From assembly GCF_018599245.1 (NCBI RefSeq), contig NZ_JAHEVJ010000001.1, positions 558,001-622,000 of the forward strand: a stretch of DNA of 64,000 nt, in the 5' to 3' direction. Positions 36,861 through 44,546 of the stretch are shown piece after piece (position 1 is the first letter of the stretch; each line of letters opens with the position of its first letter). The position numbers were made by a program, and so were the translations under genes. Under the pieces are notes generated by a model that was not told the DNA's origin, made no database searches, and saw only the letters and a program-made list of their open reading frames with translations. This DNA comes from Aliiroseovarius lamellibrachiae. GTDB lineage: Bacteria > Pseudomonadota > Alphaproteobacteria > Rhodobacterales > Rhodobacteraceae.

Positions 36861-37661
36861 TTAGATCGCGAGGTATTCGTTACGAAGCGCTTCGTTTTCA
36901 AGCACTTCGCTCGCGGACCCATCATAGACCACACTGCCGGTATCAAGGATCACAGCGCGATCGGCGAGCTGAAGTGCGCGCACGGCGTTTTGTTCCACGA
37001 TCACTGTGGTAATGCCCTGTTCTTTGATGATGTTGAGCGTCTTTTCGATCTCATCAACAATCACCGGTGCAAGGCCCTCGTATGGCTCATCCAAAAGCAG
37101 CACTTTGATGTCACGCACCAAGGCGCGGGCGATGGCAAGCATCTGTTGTTCCCCACCCGAAAGCGTTGTGCCTTCCTGCTTGCGGCGCTCTTTCAAACGG
37201 GGAAAGAGTTCATAGACGCGCTCCAATGACCAACCAACCGGTTCCACAATTTGCGCCAGTTGCAGGTTTTCTTCGACGGTCAGACCCTGAATGATGCAGC
37301 GATCTTCTGGCACCAAAGCCATGCCCAACTGGGCAGCCTCATAGCTTTTGCGATCGTGCAAATGCGCATGGTCCAGCCAAATCTCGCCGTGGGTGACCAT
37401 CGGTTCATCCATCCGCGCGATGGCGCGCAAGGTTGACGTTTTCCCCGCACCGTTACGGCCCAAGAGGGCAAGGATTTCACCCTCATGCACATTAAAGCTG
37501 ACACCCTGCACAATATAGCTTTCGCCATAATACGCATGCAGGTCCCAGACCGAGAAATAAGCGGGTGCCGTGGCGGCGTGGTTGCGGTTCTTTGAGAAAT
37601 CCTTGCCGTTGGGCGTGGGTTGATCTTTGAGCAATGTCTCTGTCATTGATGAATCTGCCAT
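36861..37661 (-). CDS. livF: Branched-chain-type ABC importer ATPase LivF
   Basis: A 266-aa ATPase: Walker [11 protein letters not shown], signature [15 protein letters not shown], Walker [15 protein letters not shown], typical of LivF. An N-terminal extension of about 30 residues precedes the ABC domain (starting near [19 protein letters not shown]). The start at 37661 follows the livG stop by ten bases with AAGGAG between. Works with LivG, LivM, LivH and the binding protein upstream; next to acs, so the cargo may be a carboxylate precursor or amide and not an amino acid. Confidence 0.92.
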   Translation of the reverse strand: MADSSMTETLLKDQPTPNGKDFSKNRNHAATAPAYFSVWDLHAYYGESYIVQGVSFNVHEGEILALLGRNGAGKTSTLRAIARMDEPMVTHGEIWLDHAHLHDRKSYEAAQLGMALVPEDRCIIQGLTVEENLQLAQIVEPVGWSLERVYELFPRLKERRKQEGTTLSGGEQQMLAIARALVRDIKVLLLDEPYEGLAPVIVDEIEKTLNIIKEQGITTVIVEQNAVRALQLADRAVILDTGSVVYDGSASEVLENEALRNEYLAI

Positions 37662-37671
37662 GTCATGCTCC

Positions 37672-38430
37672 TTATTGCTGTGTCTCACCCAGATACGCTT
37701 CGCGTACCTTAGGGTGGTCTTTGATTTTGTCAGGACTGTCTTCGACAAGGGGGGTGCCCTGTGCCAAAACAGTGATCCGGTCGGCCAACGAGAACACAAC
37801 ATGCATATCATGTTCAATAATGGCCATGGTGATGTCGCGCTTTTCTTTGATCTCTTTTAACAAGTCGATCGTGTTGTTGGTGTCAGCGCGTGCCATGCCC
37901 GCGGTGGGCTCGTCCAGCAGCAGGAGTTTCGGATCCTGCACCAGGCACATGGCCATTTCTAACCGGCGCTTGTCACCGCGTGACATCGAAGACGCATGCA
38001 TATGCCGCTTGTCGATCATATTCACGTCAATCAGCATTTGCTCGGCTTTTTCAACCAGATCCGTTTCTTCCGCGACGCTTTCAAAAGCATGCATTCGAAA
38101 GCTGCCGTCGCGTTTGGCAAAGCAAGGGATCATCATGTTTTCCATCACATTGAGATCTCCAAAGATCTCAGGTGTTTGGAACACACGGCTTACCCCCATT
38201 TGGGTGATTTCATACGGCGTACGACCCAACAAAGACTGGCCGTCAAACATTACCGAACCAGTGTCGGGGATCAGCTTGCCCACAAAGCAGTTCAGCAATG
38301 TGGATTTTCCCGCCCCATTGGGGCCGATGATGGCATGCACGGTATTTTCCTGCACGCTTAGGTTCACATCCCCAAGGGCTTGCAGACCACCGAAACGTTT
38401 GCCAACGCCTTTGACTTCAAGAATTCCCAT
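37672..38430 (-). CDS. livG: Branched-chain-type ABC importer ATPase LivG
   Basis: A 252-aa ATPase: Walker A GPNGAGKST, signature MSRGDKRRLEMAMCL (a variant of LSGG) and Walker B LLLLDEPTAGMARADT. The signature MSRGDKR is unusual; the canonical serine of the C-loop is displaced, as seen in LivG/UrtD relatives. Gene order livM-livG-livF is as usual. Confidence 0.92.
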   Translation of the reverse strand: MGILEVKGVGKRFGGLQALGDVNLSVQENTVHAIIGPNGAGKSTLLNCFVGKLIPDTGSVMFDGQSLLGRTPYEITQMGVSRVFQTPEIFGDLNVMENMMIPCFAKRDGSFRMHAFESVAEETDLVEKAEQMLIDVNMIDKRHMHASSMSRGDKRRLEMAMCLVQDPKLLLLDEPTAGMARADTNNTIDLLKEIKEKRDITMAIIEHDMHVVFSLADRITVLAQGTPLVEDSPDKIKDHPKVREAYLGETQQ

Positions 38431-38444
38431 CTTTCCGTCTCCTT

Positions 38445-39662
38445 TTACTCAGCCACATGGGGCGCTTGTTTCGGGTGATGCTCGGGGTCGTCACTGTCGC
38501 CCCCACGGCGGTTCTTGAAATAGCTCTTGATACGCTGGCCGCCCTCAACAAGACCGCCTGGCAAAAAGATCACCACGATCATAAAGAGCACGCCGGATGT
38601 CATGTGCCAGCCTGAGCCCACGAAATGTTCGGCCGCCCAGATGACAATGCTTTCCAAACTATCAGGCAACCAGCCAAACCATTGGTGCAACACTTGGTCG
38701 TTGATCTTGGAAAAGATGTTTTCCATGTATTTGATCACGCCTGCACCCAGAACCGGGCCCATCATGGTGCCGACGCCGCCAAGAATGGTCATCAGAACAA
38801 CTTCGCCAGAGGCGGTCCACTGCATGCGCTCTGCACCTGCAAGGGGATCCATTGAGGCGAGAAGCCCACCCGCAAGACCCGCATACATGCCGGAGATCAC
38901 GAACGCCGCAAGCGTATAAGGCCGTGCGTTCAACCCGGTATAGTTCAGGCGTTGCTGGTTCGATTTAATCGCACGCAACATCAGACCAAACGGCGAACGG
39001 AAGATGCGCAGGCTAAGGTAAAAGGCGATGATCGCGATGATGGCACAGAAATAGTAACCAGCAGAGAAGGTGAACTCCCATGAGCCGATTGCGATTTTCT
39101 GCGCAGCGCCCATTTCAATTCCAAAGAAATGCGTGCCGGGCACGTTGCCGCTTGCAGAAACCTGTTGGCCCAAGATACGTGGGTCATTCAAGGTCACTTG
39201 CAGACCGGTTTCACCATTGGTGATCGGGGTCAGCACCGAATACGCGAGGTTATAGCTCATCTGTGCAAAGGCCAGCGTCAGGATCGAAAAGTAGATCCCG
39301 GAGCGGCGCAAACTGACATAGCCGATGACCAAAGCAAACAGGCCCGACATGATCACCGCAAGGACCAACCCCGGCAGGACGTTCATCGACAGCAGCTTGA
39401 ACATCCAAACCGCCGAATAAGATCCCACACCCAGAAAGGCCGCGTGACCAAACGAGAGATAGCCGGTAAGGCCAAACAGGATGTTAAAGCCGATCGCAAA
39501 GATGCCGAAGATGGCAAAGCGTTGCATCAGATCAGGATAGCCTGCGTTAAACTGGGCCAAGCCAGACCCTTCGGGGAAGGGTTGCAGAAGGATCGGGGTT
39601 GCCAATGTCAGGAAGGTGACAATCAGCAGGAATTTCATATCTTTTTTATCAAGTCCAAGCAT
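38445..39662 (-). CDS. livM: Branched-chain-type ABC importer permease LivM
   Basis: A 405-aa inner-membrane permease with about ten hydrophobic segments and the LivM signatures [22 protein letters not shown] and [13 protein letters not shown]. The C-terminus carries an acidic/histidine-rich hydrophilic tail (about residues 380-405). It starts three bases after livH. Confidence 0.92.
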   Translation of the reverse strand: MLGLDKKDMKFLLIVTFLTLATPILLQPFPEGSGLAQFNAGYPDLMQRFAIFGIFAIGFNILFGLTGYLSFGHAAFLGVGSYSAVWMFKLLSMNVLPGLVLAVIMSGLFALVIGYVSLRRSGIYFSILTLAFAQMSYNLAYSVLTPITNGETGLQVTLNDPRILGQQVSASGNVPGTHFFGIEMGAAQKIAIGSWEFTFSAGYYFCAIIAIIAFYLSLRIFRSPFGLMLRAIKSNQQRLNYTGLNARPYTLAAFVISGMYAGLAGGLLASMDPLAGAERMQWTASGEVVLMTILGGVGTMMGPVLGAGVIKYMENIFSKINDQVLHQWFGWLPDSLESIVIWAAEHFVGSGWHMTSGVLFMIVVIFLPGGLVEGGQRIKSYFKNRRGGDSDDPEHHPKQAPHVAE

Positions 39663-39665
39663 TGA

Positions 39666-40697
39666 TCAGTCCTCCATCACGCCTTTGCGACCCATCAGGC
39701 CACGAGGGCGGGTGAGTAGAATGAGAATGGCCACCAGGTAGATGATGATTTGGTCGATGCCGGGGATGATATCCTTGATCCAGTTCATCGACGCAAAGCT
39801 TTCCAAAATACCCAGCATAAAGCCCGCGAGCACCGCACCGGGCAAGCTGCCCATGCCGCCGACAACAACCACAACAAAGCTCAGCACCAAGAAGTCCATG
39901 CCCATGTGATAATTTGGTGAGTTGATCGGCGCATACATCACCCCGGCAAGCCCGGCCACTGCGGCAGCGATGCCAAACATGATGGTGAAACGCTTGTCGA
40001 TGTTGATGCCCAAAAGCCCGACCGTTTCGCGATCCGCCATGCCCGCGCGCACAACCATCCCGAAGGTGGTAAAACGAAGGAAGGCAAAAACCGCGCCAAT
40101 CACGATGGCAGAGAAGGCAAAATAGACGAGGCGCCAGTAAGGATAGATGATGACGTTGGGGTCAAACCCAAGCATCGTCCCGAAGTCAAAGCTGCCTTTG
40201 AACGCATCCGGTGCCGAGGTGGGGATCGGGTTGGCGCCGTAATAATGCTTGATCAGCTCTTGCATCACAATTGCCAGACCAAAGGTCACTAGGATCTGGT
40301 CAGCGTGGGGACGTTTGTAGAAATGTTTGATCAACCCGCGTTCCATCGCATAACCGACAAACAGCATAATTGGGATTGAAAAGACAATGGCCAATGGAAC
40401 CGACCAATCAATGATTGATGCCCCCATCTCTGGTCCAAACCAGCTTTCCACATAAGGCGTCTTGACCTTAAGCGGGTTGCCAAGAAAATCGGTCTGCGTC
40501 GGATCAAGCGTCTCGAAGCTGATGCTAAACAGGCGTTGCATTGTAACCGCGCAGAAGGCGCCGATCATGAACAAAGCCCCGTGGGCAAAGTTCACAACAC
40601 CCAATGTGCCGAAGATGAGTGTAAGCCCGAGCGCGATCATCGCGTAGGCAGAGCCCTTGTCGAGCCCGTTCAGGGTCTGAAGAAGAATGGCGTCCAT
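39666..40697 (-). CDS. livH: Branched-chain-type ABC importer permease LivH
   Basis: A 343-aa permease with about eight membrane segments: GLDKGSAYAMIALGLTLIFGTLGVVNFAHGALFMIGAF at the N-terminus and VVGGMGSLPGAVLAGFMLG near the C-terminus are family signatures. GGTGGGG precedes the start at 40697; 40709 is an in-frame alternative. It is slightly longer than E. coli LivH because of an insertion after the second segment (about residues 45-75). Confidence 0.92.
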   Translation of the reverse strand: MDAILLQTLNGLDKGSAYAMIALGLTLIFGTLGVVNFAHGALFMIGAFCAVTMQRLFSISFETLDPTQTDFLGNPLKVKTPYVESWFGPEMGASIIDWSVPLAIVFSIPIMLFVGYAMERGLIKHFYKRPHADQILVTFGLAIVMQELIKHYYGANPIPTSAPDAFKGSFDFGTMLGFDPNVIIYPYWRLVYFAFSAIVIGAVFAFLRFTTFGMVVRAGMADRETVGLLGINIDKRFTIMFGIAAAVAGLAGVMYAPINSPNYHMGMDFLVLSFVVVVVGGMGSLPGAVLAGFMLGILESFASMNWIKDIIPGIDQIIIYLVAILILLTRPRGLMGRKGVMED

Positions 40698-40759
40698 AGT
40701 CCCCACCATTAAGTATAGTTTAAGAACCCGATCCCCTTGATTGGGGCCGGTTCAGGTGT

Positions 40760-40781
40760 CCCGCGCACCAAGATGCGCGGG
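40760..40781 (-). other. Intercistronic hairpin between binding protein and livH
   Basis: CCCGCGCA and TGCGCGGG form a perfect eight-pair stem with a six-base loop, without a U-run. Such elements usually raise the level of the binding-protein mRNA relative to the permease part. Confidence 0.6.
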
Positions 40782-40804
40782 TCGATTTTGTTGAAAGCTA
40801 ACGC

Positions 40805-42148
40805 TTAGCCAGCGTTACACTGACCCAGGTTCCCGCCCGCAAACATTGGGTGGTTTGGATCATAAGTCACTTGCTCTGCCGGGGTGATTTCCACCACTTC
40901 CAGAAGGTCAAACTCTGATGTTGGGTTGTCTTTACCCTTCACAACCAGCACGTCTTTAAAGCACTGGTGGTCGTCGGCGCGGTAAATTGTCTTACCATTG
41001 CCCAGACCGTCAAACTCAAAGCCTTCCAGCGCTTCACCAACACCACAAGGATTGTGGGTGCCAGCACGCTCACATGCATCAGCATAAAGCAGGGTCTGAC
41101 AGTACACAGTATGGGCCGCCTGCGACGGTGGGAAGCCGTATTTGGTGCCGAAGGATTTCACGAAGGCAGCCGAACCAGCGTCGGTCAGCGACCAATGCCA
41201 GTTGGTTGAACCCAGAATGCCTTTGATGTTTTCACCAGCACCACGCGCCATCAGGCGCGAGAACAATGGAACAACGATTTCAAAGTTACGGCCATTGACC
41301 TGCTTTTCACGCAGCCCAAACTGAACCGCGTTGGTCAGCGAGTTCACCATGTTGCCGCCGTAGTGGTTCAGAACCAGAACGTCTGCGTCTGTTTGCAGAA
41401 CGGGCGTGATGTAGGATGAGAAGTCGGTGGCTGACAGAGGTGTCTTCACCGCGTTCACAGTTTCCCAACCCAAAGCTTCGGTCGCCGCCTTGATTGACGC
41501 TTCCTGCGTCCAACCCCAAGTGTAGTCAGCGGTCAGGTGATAGGCTTTACGGTCGCTACCGTAACGCGCCGCAAGCACAGGTGCCAAAGCAGCGCCTGAC
41601 ATATATGCGTTAAAGAAGTGACGGAAGCCGTTGGCTTTCTTATCTTTACCGGTGGTGTCGTTTGAGTGGGTCAGACCCGCCATGAAGATCACGCCAGCTT
41701 CTTGGCACAGACCTTGAACAGCGATCGCAACACCCGAAGAAGAGCCGCCAGTGATCATCACTGCGCCGTCTTTTTCGATCATCGACTTGGCTGACGCGCG
41801 CGCCGCGTCTGATTTGGTTTGGGTGTCGCCGGTCACATATTCGACCTTCTTACCCAAGATACCGTTCCCCTGAAGCGCCTTAGAGCTAAAGGTGTTCAGC
41901 ATGCCGCCGTCGCCTTCGCCGTTCAGGTGCTCAACAGCCAGCTGATAGGCGCGCAGCTCATCTGCACCCTCATCCGCATAAGGGCCGGTTTGTGGCACGT
42001 TAAAGCCAAGGGTGACGGTGCCACCGGTGGGTTCGTTTGTGTAAGCAGCAGCTGACGAAGCTGTAAAAATCGTCGGCAGCGCAACGCCTGCACCAGCAAC
42101 AGCGCTGGTTTTGAGCAAGCCGCGACGCGTGAAATTCGAATTGGACAT
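40805..42148 (-). CDS. Tat-exported substrate-binding protein, LivJ/amide-binding type
   Basis: A 447-aa periplasmic binding protein of the Peripla_BP_6 family. A twin-arginine signal (NFTRRGLLKTSAVAGAGVALP) precedes the mature protein starting near TGGTVTLGFNVPQTGPYADEG. ITGGSSSGVAIAVQGLCQEAGV and the Trp-rich ligand region (YTWGWTQEA) are visible. The start at 42148 has GGGAGG upstream. It heads the liv-acs operon. Tat export implies folding before export or a cofactor/ligand acquired inside. Ligand unknown; the acs and ScfR neighbours suggest a short-chain carboxylate or its amide. Confidence 0.9.
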   Translation of the reverse strand: MSNSNFTRRGLLKTSAVAGAGVALPTIFTASSAAAYTNEPTGGTVTLGFNVPQTGPYADEGADELRAYQLAVEHLNGEGDGGMLNTFSSKALQGNGILGKKVEYVTGDTQTKSDAARASAKSMIEKDGAVMITGGSSSGVAIAVQGLCQEAGVIFMAGLTHSNDTTGKDKKANGFRHFFNAYMSGAALAPVLAARYGSDRKAYHLTADYTWGWTQEASIKAATEALGWETVNAVKTPLSATDFSSYITPVLQTDADVLVLNHYGGNMVNSLTNAVQFGLREKQVNGRNFEIVVPLFSRLMARGAGENIKGILGSTNWHWSLTDAGSAAFVKSFGTKYGFPPSQAAHTVYCQTLLYADACERAGTHNPCGVGEALEGFEFDGLGNGKTIYRADDHQCFKDVLVVKGKDNPTSEFDLLEVVEITPAEQVTYDPNHPMFAGGNLGQCNAG

Positions 42149-42366
42149 GTAATCCTCCCGTTTGGTCATTTTGGGTCCGCACCTCCTCCGCGCGCACCCA
42201 TGTCCTTTTACAGAACACATTCATCTTACGTTGGGGAATGAAAATTTCGCAACAAGGGCTTTTAAAATAACGATAATTTTGTTAATGAATGAACAGGCGG
42301 ATTAACTATTTTGTAAAGTTTTTTTCTCGCACCTGCAGAAAGTCCCTCAAATAACAAGGAAAACTC
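42149..42366. promoter_or_regulatory. Divergent promoter region, liv-acs operon / scfR
   Basis: A 218-base A/T-rich spacer separates the binding-protein gene and the ScfR-type regulator. It contains TTTCGCAAC near 42245 and TTTTGTAAAG near 42309, which resemble the TTTGCAAA-type sites reported for ScfR regulators such as PccR and RamB. The sites are approximate, so this is a suggestion. Confidence 0.4.
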
Positions 42367-43701
42367 ATGCCACAGTCGCGCCTGACCGGAAGCCGAATTC
42401 GCGAAAGACGCCTGTATTTAGGCGTGAAGCAGGCTGCCCTTGCGCGTGGGGTTGGAATATCGGCCGCATACCTGAATTTGATTGAACACAACCGCCGCAG
42501 AATCGGCGGCAAGCTGTTAAATGATTTGGCCAAGGCCTTGGCCGTCGATCCTGTACAGCTGACCGAAGGGGCAGAGGACGCGCTGGTCGGCACATTGCGC
42601 AACGCTGCGGTTCGCGTGCCACAGGCCGGGGCCGAGACTGAAAAGGTAGAGGATTTGGCTGGCCGTTTTCCCGGATGGACAAGTTTGATCGCAGCTCAGC
42701 ACAGGCGGATAGAGGAACTGGAGTTAACGGTTGAAACCCTGACAGACCGGTTCACCCATGACCCGCAGCTCGCCGCGAGCCTACATGAGGTGATTTCCAC
42801 CGTGACCGCCATTCGGTCCACCGCCTCTATTCTTTCAGAAGGGCAGGACATCGACCCCGAGTGGCAGGTACGCTTTTTGCGAAATATGCGCGAAGAAAGC
42901 CGCCGATTGTCAGATTCCGCACAAGGGTTGGTGGATTATCTCGATACAGGCACCGATCTGGAAACCACCCCCTTGGTGCCGCAAGAAGAGCTGGCGGGGT
43001 TTTTGTCAGATCACAACCACCATTTCCCTGCGCTTGAGGATGGGTTTCTCGAATTGGGGGCGCAGATCGCACAATTGGTTTCCGGATCAGAGCGTTTGAA
43101 AACGGGTGAGGCGCGGACCCTCGCGGAAGCTTGGTTGGAGCGGTATGTTGAAGATGCGCTGGCCCTGCCGCTGGATCGGTTCCTGCAGGAATGGCGTCGC
43201 GTTCCGGGCGATGCCGCGGCCCTTGCCGAAATGTTTGGCCAACCGCTTGATCGGGTGTTGCGCCGCGCAGCCTGTTTGCCTGGCGAAAAAGGCGCGGACG
43301 GGAACGGTTCGCGTGGGCCCGGGTTGCTCATTTGCGATGGGGCAGGCGCGATCACCTATCGGCGGCCGGTTTCTGGGTTTGCATTGCCGCGGTTTGGGGC
43401 GGGTTGCCCGCATTGGCCGATGTATCACGCATTGGCACGCCCCGGATCGCCGGTTTCGGGTTTGGTGGAGATGGGCGGGCGTACACCAAAACGGTTTTTA
43501 TGTCTTGCCATCGCCAACACCTTTGGGTCTCCACGCTTTGATGTCCCGCCCTTGATCGAAGTCACCATGCTGATCCTTCCGGAAGATGAAGCCGCACCCT
43601 TCGGGGGGCGCGCCGCCAAGGTGGGATCGTCTTGTCGGGTGTGCGCGCTTGCGGATTGCGCGGCGCGGCGTGAACCGTCGATCCTGAGCGATGCGCAATG
43701 A
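42367..43701 (+). CDS. ScfR-family XRE regulator (short-chain fatty acyl-CoA responsive)
   Basis: A 444-aa regulator with an N-terminal XRE HTH (about residues 7-65: RIRERRLYLGVKQAALARGVGISAAYLNLIEHNRRRI), a central region and a C-terminal domain ending in CRVCALADCAARREPSIL, the cysteine-containing end typical of the DUF2083/ScfR group. Members RamB and PccR control acetate or propionate assimilation and bind acyl-CoA. It is divergent from the liv-acs operon and probably controls it. The two-component genes follow 115 bases downstream on the same strand. Confidence 0.88.
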   Translation: MPQSRLTGSRIRERRLYLGVKQAALARGVGISAAYLNLIEHNRRRIGGKLLNDLAKALAVDPVQLTEGAEDALVGTLRNAAVRVPQAGAETEKVEDLAGRFPGWTSLIAAQHRRIEELELTVETLTDRFTHDPQLAASLHEVISTVTAIRSTASILSEGQDIDPEWQVRFLRNMREESRRLSDSAQGLVDYLDTGTDLETTPLVPQEELAGFLSDHNHHFPALEDGFLELGAQIAQLVSGSERLKTGEARTLAEAWLERYVEDALALPLDRFLQEWRRVPGDAAALAEMFGQPLDRVLRRAACLPGEKGADGNGSRGPGLLICDGAGAITYRRPVSGFALPRFGAGCPHWPMYHALARPGSPVSGLVEMGGRTPKRFLCLAIANTFGSPRFDVPPLIEVTMLILPEDEAAPFGGRAAKVGSSCRVCALADCAARREPSILSDAQ

Positions 43702-43816
43702 TGCAGGGAGGCGGATCATAAATGATCAAGTCTTTTGACATGCGGCGCGGATTTTCTCATAGTTGCACGGGGACAGGCGGCGCAGATCGCCTTCTGGGGT
43801 AGATCTGGGGAGGAAA

Positions 43817-44257
43817 ATGGACCAAATGAGCGATCAGACGCCTGATCTAAAGACGGGGGGCGATCCCGAACCATCAGCGGCGGTAACGTTGCCGCGGAAT
43901 GTTTTGGTGATCGAAGATGAACCCAACATTATCGAAGCAATCAGCTTTATCCTCAGCCGCGATGGTTGGGTGGTGGCCACGCATTCGAATGGCGAAACGG
44001 CGGTGGAGGCTGTGCTGAAGCTGGGGCCGGATGCCCTGATCCTTGACGTGATGCTGCCGGGGCGGTCGGGATATGATATCTTGCAAGATTTACGTGCGAA
44101 TGAGACGACGAAGGACCTGCCGGTTCTAATGCTGACCGCGCGTGGTCAGAAAAATGACCGCGAATTGGCCGAGCGCCTTGGGGTGAATAAATTCATGACC
44201 AAGCCGTTTTCCAATGCAGAAGTTCTCGAAACTATGCGTGCGCTTGTAGAGGCGTAG
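43817..44257 (+). CDS. Single-domain response regulator
   Basis: A 146-aa protein with one CheY-like receiver (about residues 28-145): acidic pair VIEDEPNI, phosphoacceptor Asp77 in LILDVMLPG, LTARGQKNDRE, and the conserved lysine in FMTKPFSNAE. It has no output domain, so it acts as a phosphate shuttle or by protein contact. The ATG at 43817 follows GGGGAGG closely; 43826 is an alternative. It is the natural partner of the symporter-kinase 286 bases downstream. Confidence 0.9.
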   Translation: MDQMSDQTPDLKTGGDPEPSAAVTLPRNVLVIEDEPNIIEAISFILSRDGWVVATHSNGETAVEAVLKLGPDALILDVMLPGRSGYDILQDLRANETTKDLPVLMLTARGQKNDRELAERLGVNKFMTKPFSNAEVLETMRALVEA

Positions 44258-44264
44258 GGTCGAC

Positions 44265-44546
44265 ATGAATCCCTCTCGTGAACCTTTGTTTCTGGCGCGA
44301 CAGAATTACCGGCGTCGGCGGATTTCAGATGCCGCACGGTTGCTGCCGTTTCTGGGCGTGATCTTGTTCATGCAACCCCTGTTGGCTGCGGGGCAAGGGG
44401 GCAATGGTACGGCTGGCTGGCTGGTCTATGTCTTTGTGGTCTGGGTTGTGTTGATTGTGGTGGCCGCGACTTTGTCGCGACGGCTGGCAAAAACAGGATC
44501 AGATGAAGCATCGCCACCGGGGCATGGAGTGGAGGACACGCGTTGA
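44265..44546 (+). CDS. Small two-segment membrane protein
   Basis: A 93-aa protein with two hydrophobic segments (about residues 25-42 and 49-69), a basic N-terminus (RQNYRRRRIS) and a hydrophilic acidic C-terminus. It overlaps the symporter-kinase start by four bases (ATGG/TTGATGG junction), so they are probably coupled. Small membrane partners commonly precede SSS-family transporters, and it may be a subunit of the sensor. I do not recognise a named family. Confidence 0.75.
   Translation: MNPSREPLFLARQNYRRRRISDAARLLPFLGVILFMQPLLAAGQGGNGTAGWLVYVFVVWVVLIVVAATLSRRLAKTGSDEASPPGHGVEDTR

Noticed and set aside
36861-42148. Urea transporter (UrtABCDE) instead of liv-type
   Set aside because: No urease genes, the ATPases and permeases read closer to LivF/G/H/M, and acs and ScfR adjoin; the cargo nevertheless stays open.
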